Shown piece after piece: positions 18,524 through 26,307 of a stretch of 64,000 nucleotides of DNA (the stretch's first letter is position 1; every line of letters starts with the position of its first letter). The position numbers and the translations under genes were made by a program. This DNA is from JALOAD01 sp023228995 [NCBI: Candidatus Muiribacterium halophilum] (lineage in GTDB: Bacteria > Muiribacteriota > Muiribacteriia > Muiribacteriales). A model generated the notes under the pieces. That model did not search any database. It was not told the DNA's origin and saw only the letters and a list, made by a program, of their open reading frames with translations. The stretch is from NCBI GenBank assembly GCA_023228995.1, contig JALOAD010000007.1, positions 24,289 through 88,288 of the forward strand, in the 5' to 3' direction.

Positions 18524-20152
18524 TTATATCAATTCAGCAATATCTTCATCAACACTTTTTATACCAGCAATACCAAAGTTTTCAACAAGAACATTAACTA
18601 TATTTGGTGAAAGAAAAGCAGGAAGTGTTGGTCCAAGATGAATATTTTTAACACCTAAATGAAGCAATGCAAGAAGAACAATTACAGCTTTCTGTTCATA
18701 CCATGCAATATTATAAACTATAGGTAATTTATTGATATCATCAAGACCAAATATTTCTTTAAGTTTTAAAGCAATTACAGCAAGTGAATAAGAATCATTG
18801 CACTGACCAGCATCAAGAATTCTAGGAATTCCACCTATATCACCAAGTGCAAGCTTATTATATCTATATTTAGCACATCCAGCGGTTAAAATAACTGTAT
18901 CATCAGGTAGAGCCTGTGCAAATTCAGTATAATAATTTCTTGATTTCATTCTTCCATCACAACCAGCCATAACAACAAATTTCTTAATAGCTCCAGATTT
19001 AACAGCTTCAACTACTTTATCAGCTAGAGCAAAAACTTGATTATGAGCAAATCCTCCTACAATTTTACCATTTTCAATTTCAACTGGAGATTTACATTTT
19101 TTAGCATGTTCAATTATCTGAGAAAAATCTTTTTTTTGTCCAGGTTTTCTATCTGGAATATGAACACAACCAGAAAATCCCGATGAACCAGTTGTATAAA
19201 TTCTATTTTTATAACTTTCTCTTGGAGGAACAATACAGTTTGTTGTAAATAAAACAGGACCATTAAATGATTCAAATTCTTCAGTCTGTTTCCACCAAGC
19301 ATTTCCGTAATTTCCAACAAAATGTTTATATTTTTTAAATTTAGGATAATAGTTAGCTGGAAGCATTTCACTATGAGTATAAACATCAACTCCAGTTCCT
19401 TCTGTTTGTTCAAGCAATTCTTCCATATCTTTAAGATCATGTCCTGATATTAAAATCCCAGGATTTCCTTTTACGCCAATATTAACTTCAGTTATCTCAG
19501 GATTGCCATAACTTTCAGTATTAGCTTTATCAAGTAAAGCCATAGCACTAACACCAAACTTACCAGTTTCAAGCACTAAAGCTGTAAGTTCATCAGCATT
19601 AAGACTATTATCAAGAGTAGCTCTCATACCTTTATACATAAACTTAACAACATCATTGTCATCATAACCTAGATTATCAGCATGTTCTGCATAAGCTGCA
19701 ATGCCTTTAATACCATAAATCATAAGTTCTCTAAGAGATCTAACATCTTCATTTTCAGTACTTAAAACTCCAATGTTTTGAGCAAAATCATCATATTCTT
19801 CTTTAGAAACATTCCAAGTAGCTGCTTTATTATCAGAAAATTTCACATTAGGAAATTTACTTTTTAATTCATCTCTATACTCAAGAGCTTTTAAAACTCT
19901 TTTTTCAAAAACATCTTTATCAAAATTAGCATTGGTAATAGTTGAAAATAAACTTTCTGTAAAAAATCTATCAATTTTTTTTAAATCATAATTATTTTTT
20001 CTAGCTTCTTCTTCAAAAATTGCAATACCTTTCAAAGCATACAGAAGAAGATCTTGTAATTTTGCAACATCTTCGGTCTTTCCACATACTCCTCTAACTG
20101 TACAACCTTTGTTTCCTGCTGCTTCCTGACACTGATAACAAAACATTCCCAT
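18524..20152 (-). CDS. hcp: Hybrid cluster protein (hydroxylamine/NO reductase)
   Basis: Reduces nitric oxide (and hydroxylamine) and protects anaerobes from nitrosative stress. The N-terminal cubane motif is Cys5-X2-Cys8-X8-Cys17-X5-Cys23, the class I spacing of strict anaerobes. The hybrid 4Fe-2S-2O site ligands lie in later conserved blocks ([48 protein letters not shown]). The 542 aa is full length. It is divergent from a CRP-family regulator, the arrangement seen for HcpR-controlled hcp genes. No hcr reductase is adjacent. Confidence 0.97.
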   Translation of the reverse strand: MGMFCYQCQEAAGNKGCTVRGVCGKTEDVAKLQDLLLYALKGIAIFEEEARKNNYDLKKIDRFFTESLFSTITNANFDKDVFEKRVLKALEYRDELKSKFPNVKFSDNKAATWNVSKEEYDDFAQNIGVLSTENEDVRSLRELMIYGIKGIAAYAEHADNLGYDDNDVVKFMYKGMRATLDNSLNADELTALVLETGKFGVSAMALLDKANTESYGNPEITEVNIGVKGNPGILISGHDLKDMEELLEQTEGTGVDVYTHSEMLPANYYPKFKKYKHFVGNYGNAWWKQTEEFESFNGPVLFTTNCIVPPRESYKNRIYTTGSSGFSGCVHIPDRKPGQKKDFSQIIEHAKKCKSPVEIENGKIVGGFAHNQVFALADKVVEAVKSGAIKKFVVMAGCDGRMKSRNYYTEFAQALPDDTVILTAGCAKYRYNKLALGDIGGIPRILDAGQCNDSYSLAVIALKLKEIFGLDDINKLPIVYNIAWYEQKAVIVLLALLHLGVKNIHLGPTLPAFLSPNIVNVLVENFGIAGIKSVDEDIAELI

Positions 20153-20183
20153 AAATCCTCCATTTTTTTAAAATTAATAAAAA

Positions 20184-20272
20184 GCTAATTAGCACTGCCA
20201 TATGGCAGCAATTATTAAGGCTTTGCCATGATATGACCTCATCACTAATTAAGCGCAAAGCACCGCTAATGT
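20184..20272. repeat. AATTAG hairpin repeats between hcp and regulator
   Basis: CTAATTAG leads into a perfect 14-bp palindrome CTGCCATATGGCAG (20195-20208). A second unit, AATTAAGCGCAAAGCACCGC followed by TAATG, lies at 20247-20271. The words match other copies of the hairpin family. They fill most of the space between the hcp start and the operator at 20334. Confidence 0.6.
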
Positions 20273-20333
20273 TTTTATCACTCCTCTAGTTCTTAACTCT
20301 ATTCCAATTTTAGATTATTTTTTTGATATTGTA

Positions 20334-20349
20334 TGTAACATTTGTTACA
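20334..20349. promoter_or_regulatory. CRP/FNR-type operator, probable HcpR site
   Basis: A perfect 16-bp palindrome, TGTAACATTTGTTACA, has two hexamer half-sites and a 4-bp centre, the geometry of CRP/FNR-family sites. It lies 36-51 bp upstream of the regulator start and about 182 bp upstream of hcp. Autoregulation plus control of hcp is the simplest reading. Confidence 0.75.
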
Positions 20350-20384
20350 ATTATTTAAACACCACTTATATACTAGGAGTTTAT

Positions 20385-21059
20385 ATGTTTAGGACACTGG
20401 TTCGAAGTTATATATTCAAAAATATAAGCCCTGAAACGCTTGAAAAAGACTTTGAAAAAATAAATTACAAAATAGTAAAATACACAAAAAACTCAATAAT
20501 AATGTATAGAGATGATAATTGTAACAGTCTAGCAATACTTATTTCAGGCAATATAAAAACAGAAATGCAAGATATAAACGGAAATATAATACCATTTGAA
20601 AAATTCACTCCTATTTCTGTAATTGCACCAGCGTTTTTATTTGGTATAAACAACAAATATCCGGTAGATATAATATGTGAAAGTGAAAATTCAGAAGTTT
20701 TATTTATATCAAAAGAAGATGTTATAAAATTAATGCATAAAAACAGCACATTTATGGTAAATTACATAGATGCAGTTTGTAATAAAGCATATTTTTTAAC
20801 ACAGAAAATAAGTTTTTCTTTTTTTTACAAAACAATATCCCAAAAATTTGCAAAATATCTCCTACAAAAAAAAGACGATAAAAAAGAATTAATAGAAATG
20901 ACAGAAACAATACAAGAAATAGCAGATTTATTTAATGTAACAAGACCATCCCTATCAAGAATAATCTCTGAATTTGTAAATGAAAAAATAATACGCAAAG
21001 AAAAACGAAATCTCATAAAAATTTTAGATTACAACAAACTCATACAAAAATTAGATTAA
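20385..21059 (+). CDS. CRP/FNR-family regulator, probable HcpR
   Basis: An N-terminal cyclic-nucleotide-binding-type beta-barrel (about residues 15-130) is followed by a C-terminal helix-turn-helix (IQEIADLFNVTRPSLSRIISEF). It lacks the N-terminal cysteine cluster of FNR, so it is not an Fe-S sensor of that type. Divergence from hcp and the perfect palindrome at 20334 suggest HcpR, an NO-responsive activator of hcp. AGGAG precedes the ATG. The last 15 codons and stop (21014-21061) are duplicated exactly at 24351-24398, beyond an inserted DarTG segment. Confidence 0.85.
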   Translation: MFRTLVRSYIFKNISPETLEKDFEKINYKIVKYTKNSIIMYRDDNCNSLAILISGNIKTEMQDINGNIIPFEKFTPISVIAPAFLFGINNKYPVDIICESENSEVLFISKEDVIKLMHKNSTFMVNYIDAVCNKAYFLTQKISFSFFYKTISQKFAKYLLQKKDDKKELIEMTETIQEIADLFNVTRPSLSRIISEFVNEKIIRKEKRNLIKILDYNKLIQKLD

Positions 21060-21061
21060 AA
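21014..21061 (+). repeat. Left 48-bp direct repeat of DarTG insert (attL-like)
   Basis: This is identical over 48 bp to 24351-24398; the flanking bases differ on both sides. It encodes the last 15 codons and stop of the CRP-family gene. A perfect duplication of a gene 3' end around a foreign-looking segment is what site-specific integration into a gene end leaves behind. Confidence 0.85.
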
Positions 21062-22003
21062 TATAATAAAAAAAATATTCCACAAAGAATGAATTATTGA
21101 AGTATAAACAACATTTTTTTTCTTCAGATATACAATATTTAAGATTACTGCCAGAAAATAAAGTTGCATATAATTTATGATATTTTTATTTGCATGAACA
21201 AGTAAAAATATTATGGGTGTAAGTAAAACCAATGCTAAATAATTCATTTTATCTTTTAATCCATCAAGTATAAGCTTTCTGAATACCAATTCTTCAATAA
21301 TTGGTGATATTAATACTATAGTTAAATAAGATAATAAATAACTTTTTTTTGTTAACAATGTAAGGATAAATACAATTGAAAAATAAATAAAAAATACTTT
21401 ATTAAAATAAAGCTTTTTCAAGTTTATTTTTAAATCAAATATTTTTTTTAATATCAATATATCTATTACGAATATCATATAAAACAACAAATAATAGAAA
21501 CTTGAAAGAAATGCTTTTTCCTCTAATAAAATATTACAAATTGAATTTTCAAATCCAGGAAATATATCTGTAAAAAAAGAAACAATTTCTTTGTAATCAT
21601 ACGAAATATAAAAAAAAGAGATATTAAACATTATAATATCTCTTATCGAATACATAAAAATATTTAACAATACAAAATATCCAAGTTTTCTATAAATTTT
21701 TTTAAATCTAAATAAATAAAACAATGAAATAATAAAAATATTAATTTGAATTATCAACAAAATTAAAGAATTTAATCTTAAACTATAAACATGAAAAAAA
21801 GCCGAGATTTCTTTTATAAATCCAAATATTACACTATAAAATATATAATATGTTATATTGAACAAAATATTATTTGTATAAATATTTATTCCAGAATACC
21901 CCGGTATATAATTAAAAAAATCATTTAATTCACCTTGAATAACTAAGGCTAAAAAAAATAAGAATAATATTAAAATTATTCCTTTATATTTTATGACAAC
22001 CAT
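21056..22003 (-). CDS. CPBP-family intramembrane metalloprotease
   Basis: A strongly hydrophobic protein with about eight predicted membrane spans. The C-terminal part carries the CPBP (CAAX protease and bacteriocin-processing) motifs: PIIEELVFR (EExxxR), a second histidine in FLLVHANKN and a third in SIIHSLWN. Members cleave or process membrane peptides, and some give self-immunity to bacteriocins. I chose the ATG at 22003 (315 aa) because GAAGAAGG lies 8 nt upstream; an in-frame ATG at 22057 has no such site. The start overlaps the end of the broken gene upstream. It lies inside the 48-bp-repeat-bounded insert. Confidence 0.85.
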   Translation of the reverse strand: MVVIKYKGIILILFLFFLALVIQGELNDFFNYIPGYSGINIYTNNILFNITYYIFYSVIFGFIKEISAFFHVYSLRLNSLILLIIQINIFIISLFYLFRFKKIYRKLGYFVLLNIFMYSIRDIIMFNISFFYISYDYKEIVSFFTDIFPGFENSICNILLEEKAFLSSFYYLLFYMIFVIDILILKKIFDLKINLKKLYFNKVFFIYFSIVFILTLLTKKSYLLSYLTIVLISPIIEELVFRKLILDGLKDKMNYLALVLLTPIIFLLVHANKNIINYMQLYFLAVILNIVYLKKKNVVYTSIIHSLWNIFFIIF

Positions 22004-22352
22004 AAGCTGTACCTTCTTCTGAATTAAATATAACAAAATTATTTTTTGAATATTCATCTTCTCTATCTAATAAAAATATTGAATTGGCTTTTTTTATAAT
22101 ATTTATATCTTTTTTAAAAACTTCATTATTTCTTTGTAAAAAATTTACTATGATTTAATCTATCATAGTTTTCTTGATTTCATTTGAATAATAATTACAT
22201 AATTTTTTATTTTTTAATTCAAAGCTTTCCTTACCCTTATTTTCCAAAAAAATATTTCCATAATCCAAGCTAAAACTAACAGTATCGTAAGCAATAGAGT
22301 TAGTTACAAAAAATAACATCAAACTTAGTAAAACTAATACACTTTTTTTCAT
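21984..22352 (-). pseudogene. Secreted-protein gene interrupted by an in-frame TAA
   Basis: The gene starts with a clear signal peptide (MKKSVLVLLSLMLFFVTNS) and runs 65 codons to a TAA at 22155-22157. The same frame then continues for 57 more protein-like codons (KANSIFLLDREDEYSKNNF, ending GTAYGCHKI) to a TAA at 21984. The downstream part overlaps the CPBP start in the coupled way expected of an intact upstream gene. A single nonsense mutation, or a base-call error, explains this best. The function is unknown; a secreted partner or substrate of the CPBP protease is a guess. Confidence 0.6.
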
Positions 22353-22477
22353 AAACCTTTTCCTCCATATATTAAATATGGTTATATTATGAAAGTAGTA
22401 GCAGTATAAGTCAAATTGTTTTTTTTAATACAACAAATATTGTTGTACATAGAAAATAGGTTAAAATTGTTTAAAGC

Positions 22478-22549
22478 AAATCCCGGTTTAGAATCATGCC
22501 GGGACGACATTATATTGATTTTTGTTTATTTAACTACAGGACTCAATTA
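22478..22549. repeat. 70-bp repeat with TCCCGG/CCGGGA hairpin, copy 2
   Basis: The hairpin arms are at 22481-22486 and 22499-22504. They are followed by ATTGATTTTTGT and GGACTCAATTA. The same order of words occurs at 47405-47475, and the hairpin alone at 3710. It lies in the 200-bp gap between the broken secreted-protein gene and darG. Confidence 0.65.
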
Positions 22550-22555
22550 GCGATT

Positions 22556-23590
22556 TTACAACCAACCTTTATTTTTTAAAACATCGTAAGCCAATTTAAT
22601 CTGCCTTTCATTGAATTGTTTTTTATGTTCATTCCAGTTATATATATATTCAATAACATCATCAACATCTCTATAGCTTTCTTTTTTAACAGTCCAGTGA
22701 ACTGTTGATAATAATTCGAGTCCAAAAGGTGATTCAAAACCTTCAACTAATTCTGAAACTCTATTAAAGTTATATTTCATACTTTCATTTTCAGATAAAA
22801 AATTAGAAGCTTTTTTGAAAGCTTCATCAACCAGCTCTAATTGTACATCTGGTTTATTTTTGCCATCAGCAAAGCCTAAAATATAATGACCTTCCATTTT
22901 ATTCAACACAGCTCTTAAATTATCCGCATAAGGTCCATAAAAATCTTTTACATATTTTAACTTTAAATCTTCCCCACTTTCCTGTAAAAAATATAACAAT
23001 TTCTGAACTTCCAGCAAAGTAATAAATGGATCCATAAATGCTGCTAAATAACTATTTATCAAAACAATCAATACTGCTCTCCCCGGAGTCATATTTGGGA
23101 TTTTTTTTTCTTTAACCATATCTTTAGCTTCAGGGGATCCTATCGGTTCAAAAACAAATATATTTACATCTACCAATTTTTCTAATTTTTCTTCAATTAT
23201 TTTTTTCACTAACTCCCATTTTAAACCACCAAGACCACAACCTAATGGCGGAATTGCAATAGAAGTAATATTAAATTTTTTGATAATTCTTACTAGATCA
23301 TTTAAGCCATTTTCAATATATTCTAACTTGCTTAATTCTTTCCAATGTTTTTTTGTAGGAAAATTTATTATAAATTTTGGATTAAAAACATTCCTAGTTT
23401 CATAAACAAACATTTTACCCGGAACTATTTTTTTTTGCTTACACTCAAATGAATACATCTTATAATTATCTGGGAACCTTTTCTTAAATTGAAGAGCTAT
23501 TCCTTTACCCATTATACCAACACAATTTACAGTATTAACTATAGCTTCTACATCCTCTTTTAATAAATCACCTGCTTTATATTTTATCAT
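22556..23590 (-). CDS. darG: DarG antitoxin: macrodomain DNA ADP-ribosyl glycohydrolase
   Basis: Removes the ADP-ribose that DarT puts on thymidine in DNA and also binds the toxin. The N-terminal macrodomain (about residues 1-155) shows ADP-ribose-binding motifs (AIVNTVNCVGIMGKGIALQF; AIPPLGCGLGGLKW). A C-terminal alpha-helical domain of about 180 aa (VLINSYLAAFMDPFITLLEV...) is the DarT-neutralising part of full-length DarG. The 344 aa is typical. It follows darT by 15 bp and is cotranscribed. Confidence 0.95.
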   Translation of the reverse strand: MIKYKAGDLLKEDVEAIVNTVNCVGIMGKGIALQFKKRFPDNYKMYSFECKQKKIVPGKMFVYETRNVFNPKFIINFPTKKHWKELSKLEYIENGLNDLVRIIKKFNITSIAIPPLGCGLGGLKWELVKKIIEEKLEKLVDVNIFVFEPIGSPEAKDMVKEKKIPNMTPGRAVLIVLINSYLAAFMDPFITLLEVQKLLYFLQESGEDLKLKYVKDFYGPYADNLRAVLNKMEGHYILGFADGKNKPDVQLELVDEAFKKASNFLSENESMKYNFNRVSELVEGFESPFGLELLSTVHWTVKKESYRDVDDVIEYIYNWNEHKKQFNERQIKLAYDVLKNKGWL

Positions 23591-23605
23591 TTCAATATTT
23601 ACCCC

Positions 23606-24241
23606 TTAATAATACCACTCTTTTCTTATTTTAAGATTAGGTTTATTTCTACATGATACTAATATTTTCGTTATAATTTCAAATTCATTCATTGAATAAA
23701 CACCTATTTCTTCAACTAAATTCCAAGAAAATTCATTTTCTATTAAAAATTCAGCTTGTTTCTTATCCCTATTTTGATTCCATTGATTACTATTAATTGC
23801 ATTCCAATCTAATTTGTTAAAATTTACCGGATTAGAGTAATCTTCAAAATAATTAGATCCTGCATTAGAACATGTAAATGCCCATCTCAACTTGTTTTCC
23901 TTAGCATACTCTAATGTTTTCTTTAAATCTGACACCAAATGAATAATCGGTTCTTGTCCACCTTTATAAGATAGCTCGGGATGATTCTGTTTTGAAAACA
24001 TATACAACATCACAGACCTTGGACAAAAATAAAATGGAACACATTGACCCACATATAAATCTTTATGAGATTTCAAAGGTATCTTTAATCTCCTATCTTT
24101 GATGGATTGCATTCCAATATTAGTAATTTTATGATTTGTAACATTAGCATAAGAAAATATTTTTTGATTTTCAATAATAGATTCTAAATTATTATAATGT
24201 ACTATATGATATATTTTAGAATTTTCTGGAATATTATACAT
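23606..24241 (-). CDS. darT: DarT toxin: DNA thymidine ADP-ribosyltransferase
   Basis: Uses NAD to ADP-ribosylate thymidine in single-stranded DNA in a sequence motif, blocking replication. Some DarTG pairs defend against phage. Family motifs are IYHIVHYNNLESII (His12), VPFYFCPRSVMLYMF, Arg51 (DRRLKIP) and the catalytic Glu164 (KQAEFLIE). The 211 aa is full length and no key residue is missing, so the toxin should be active. Toxin-first order with darG 15 bp downstream is the usual DarTG layout. Confidence 0.95.
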   Translation of the reverse strand: MYNIPENSKIYHIVHYNNLESIIENQKIFSYANVTNHKITNIGMQSIKDRRLKIPLKSHKDLYVGQCVPFYFCPRSVMLYMFSKQNHPELSYKGGQEPIIHLVSDLKKTLEYAKENKLRWAFTCSNAGSNYFEDYSNPVNFNKLDWNAINSNQWNQNRDKKQAEFLIENEFSWNLVEEIGVYSMNEFEIITKILVSCRNKPNLKIRKEWYY

Positions 24242-24277
24242 TTATAAATATCTCTCAAGCATTAATTGATACTTCTG

Positions 24278-24307
24278 ATTATACATCACAATCCATAGAA
24301 AAAACAA
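24278..24307 (-). promoter_or_regulatory. Possible darTG promoter
   Basis: Read on the minus strand, TTGTTT (24302-24307) and TATAAT (24278-24283) are 18 bp apart and 36 bp upstream of the darT start. The site is inside the repeat-bounded insert, so the operon would carry its own promoter. Confidence 0.45.
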
Positions 24308-24350
24308 CAAACATATTTTACTATCAAAAACCTTAACTATCATTATATCA

Positions 24351-24398
24351 CATAAAAATTTTAGATTACAACAAACTCATACAAAAATTAGATTAAAA
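24351..24398 (+). repeat. Right 48-bp direct repeat of DarTG insert (attR-like)
   Basis: An exact copy of 21014-21061, the 3' end of the CRP-family gene, without the rest of the gene. The terminator about 50 bp further on was probably the original terminator of that gene before the insertion. Confidence 0.85.
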
Positions 24399-24441
24399 AT
24401 CTTAAAAATACAATATTCCATTACTGTCCAAGAAAATTTTT

Positions 24442-24477
24442 ATAAAAAAAAAGGTTCATTTCTGAACCTTTTTTTTA
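24442..24477. terminator. Bidirectional terminator (hydA / former regulator terminator)
   Basis: The stem AAGGTTCA/TGAACCTT (24451-24458 and 24463-24470) has a TTTC loop. It is flanked by a run of A on the left and a run of T on the right, so it can serve both strands. It ends the minus-strand hydABC transcript about 100 bp after the hydA stop. Confidence 0.85.
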
Positions 24478-24513
24478 ACATCCTTTAATTCTTTCAATCT
24501 TTCACTAATTCTT

Positions 24514-24562
24514 AATTAGATGCGTCAGCATCGCTAATTGTGGCTTTAGTCACGCTAATGCT
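24514..24562. repeat. AATTAG hairpin repeats after hydA
   Basis: AATTA-GATGC-GTCA-GCATC-GCTAATT is a framed hairpin (24514-24539). A second unit, GTGGCTTTAGTCACGCTAATG, follows. They match the hairpin family upstream of leuS and at 56.7 and 58.8 kb. Confidence 0.6.
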
Positions 24563-24579
24563 TCTTTTTTTACATTCAA

Positions 24580-26307
24580 CTATACATTCGAATCTCTTTT
24601 TGTGTATTTTGTGTGAAGCAGGTGATGAGATTTTTCTCCAAGAGGTTCTTTTAGAAACTCTTTATAAAGAGTATCTATTGCAGGATTTTTATGGGATTTT
24701 CTTAATTCCATATTACAATCCTCACAATAAATTGCATCCATTCTAGCTTTTCTTTTATCAGGAGATGTTGGTCTTGGTTGTCCGCCACCACCAATACAAC
24801 CACCAGGACAACACATTATTTCAATAAAATGATAGTCTGCTTCTCCTGCTCTTATTTTATCAAGAATTTTTCTTGCATTTGAAAGACCATTTGTTATAGC
24901 TACTTTTACATCAAGATTACCAACTGCAACTGTTGCTTCTTTAACTCCTTCCATTCCTCTAACCATTTTAAGATCTATATTTTCAAGTTCTGTATTTGTA
25001 ACTACTTCATAAACTGTTCTTAAAGCAGCTTCCATAACTCCACCTGATGCTCCAAATATTGCAGCAGCACCTGTTGAAATTCCTAAAGGAGCATCGTATT
25101 TTTCACCTTTTATCTCAGCAAAATTAATACCTGCAATTTTAATCATTTTTGCAAGTTCTCTTGTTGTAAGAACAACATCAACATCCTGATAGCCTGAATC
25201 TTTCATCTCAGGTCTATTACACTCATATTTTTTTGCAGTACATGGCATTATCGAAACTACTTTGACTTTAGATGCATCAATTTGAGCTTTTTCAACATAA
25301 TAAGTTTTTGCCAATGCTCCAAACATCTGCTGAGGAGATTTACATGATGATACATTAGGTATAAGATCTGAATAAAAAGTTTCCATAAACTTTATCCACC
25401 CTGGTGAACAGGAAGTTATCATAGGTAATGTTCCATTATTTTTTAGTCTATGCAAAAGTTCATGTCCTTCTTCTATAATTGTAAGATCTGCTGCAAAATC
25501 TGTATCAAAAACTTTGTCAAATCCAAGTTTTCTTAATGAACCTACAAGTTTTTCTGTAGAAAGATAACCAGGTTCCATACCCATTTCTTCACCTATAGAA
25601 ACTCTAATTGCAGGTGCTGTCTGAACAACAACATGTATATTAGGGTCTTCTATCCAATTCCATACCATATCAGTTTCATCTCTTTCATGAAGTGCTCCTG
25701 TAGGGCATACTGTAATACACTGTCCGCAATATGTACATGTTGTTTCATGAAGTTTTTTATTTCCAGTAGGTAGAACTAGTTTTTCATAACCTCTATTAAA
25801 AAATTCAAGTGCATTAACAGACTGAACTTCCTGACATGCACGCACACATCTGCCACAGTTTATACATTTTTGATGTTCACGAACAATTACACCACTTTCA
25901 TCTTCTGTTTTAAATGCTGGTAACTCATTTGAAAAATATATATCTGTCATATTAAATTCAGCAGCAAGTTTTTGTAATTCACATGAATTATTTCTTTCGC
26001 ATACAAGACAATCCTGAGGATGTCTTGAAAGAATAAGCTCAAGTGCCATTTTTCTTGCATCTCTGACTTCTTTTGTATTTGTTTTTACTTTCATTCCTTC
26101 ATTTACTGGATATGCGCATGATGGTTGAAAAGTTCTCATTCCCTCAATTTCTACAACACAAAGTCTGCATGAACCTTCTGGTCTAAGATCAGGATGATAG
26201 CAAAGTACTGGTATTTCTATTCCAGCCTGTTTGCATGCTTCAAGAATTGTATAGTTTTCTGGTACTTGATATTCCTTACCGTCGATAGTTATATTAATAT
26301 TCTTCAT
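24580..26307 (-). CDS. hydA: [FeFe]-hydrogenase catalytic subunit HydA, set 1
   Basis: Carries the H-cluster and makes or oxidises H2. Domains in order: plant-type [2Fe-2S] (Cys36, 47, 50, 64), a His-Cys3 [4Fe-4S] (His96, Cys100, 103, 109), two ferredoxin [4Fe-4S] clusters (Cys148-158 and Cys191-201) and the H-domain. H-cluster motifs are TSCSPGW (298-304), MPCTAKKYE (Cys355) and EIMCCPGGCIGGGGQP (Cys500/504). The second cysteine of the textbook TSCCP is serine. At 575 aa it is full length for a NADH-linked HydA. It overlaps the HydB-like gene by 4 nt. Confidence 0.95.
   Translation of the reverse strand: MKNINITIDGKEYQVPENYTILEACKQAGIEIPVLCYHPDLRPEGSCRLCVVEIEGMRTFQPSCAYPVNEGMKVKTNTKEVRDARKMALELILSRHPQDCLVCERNNSCELQKLAAEFNMTDIYFSNELPAFKTEDESGVIVREHQKCINCGRCVRACQEVQSVNALEFFNRGYEKLVLPTGNKKLHETTCTYCGQCITVCPTGALHERDETDMVWNWIEDPNIHVVVQTAPAIRVSIGEEMGMEPGYLSTEKLVGSLRKLGFDKVFDTDFAADLTIIEEGHELLHRLKNNGTLPMITSCSPGWIKFMETFYSDLIPNVSSCKSPQQMFGALAKTYYVEKAQIDASKVKVVSIMPCTAKKYECNRPEMKDSGYQDVDVVLTTRELAKMIKIAGINFAEIKGEKYDAPLGISTGAAAIFGASGGVMEAALRTVYEVVTNTELENIDLKMVRGMEGVKEATVAVGNLDVKVAITNGLSNARKILDKIRAGEADYHFIEIMCCPGGCIGGGGQPRPTSPDKRKARMDAIYCEDCNMELRKSHKNPAIDTLYKEFLKEPLGEKSHHLLHTKYTKRDSNV

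Larger units (their letters stand above)
24242..24579. other. 338-bp intergenic region closing the DarTG insert
   Basis: In order it contains the darT promoter candidate, the right-hand 48-bp repeat, a bidirectional terminator and an AATTAG hairpin cluster. No ORF of interest is present. Confidence 0.7.

Noticed and set aside
21984-22352. Programmed stop-codon readthrough or selenocysteine
   Set aside because: The internal stop is TAA, not TGA, and I see no downstream structure of that kind; a nonsense mutation is simpler.
21014-24398. Classical transposon or prophage
   Set aside because: No transposase, integrase or terminal inverted repeats were found; only the long direct repeats support mobility.
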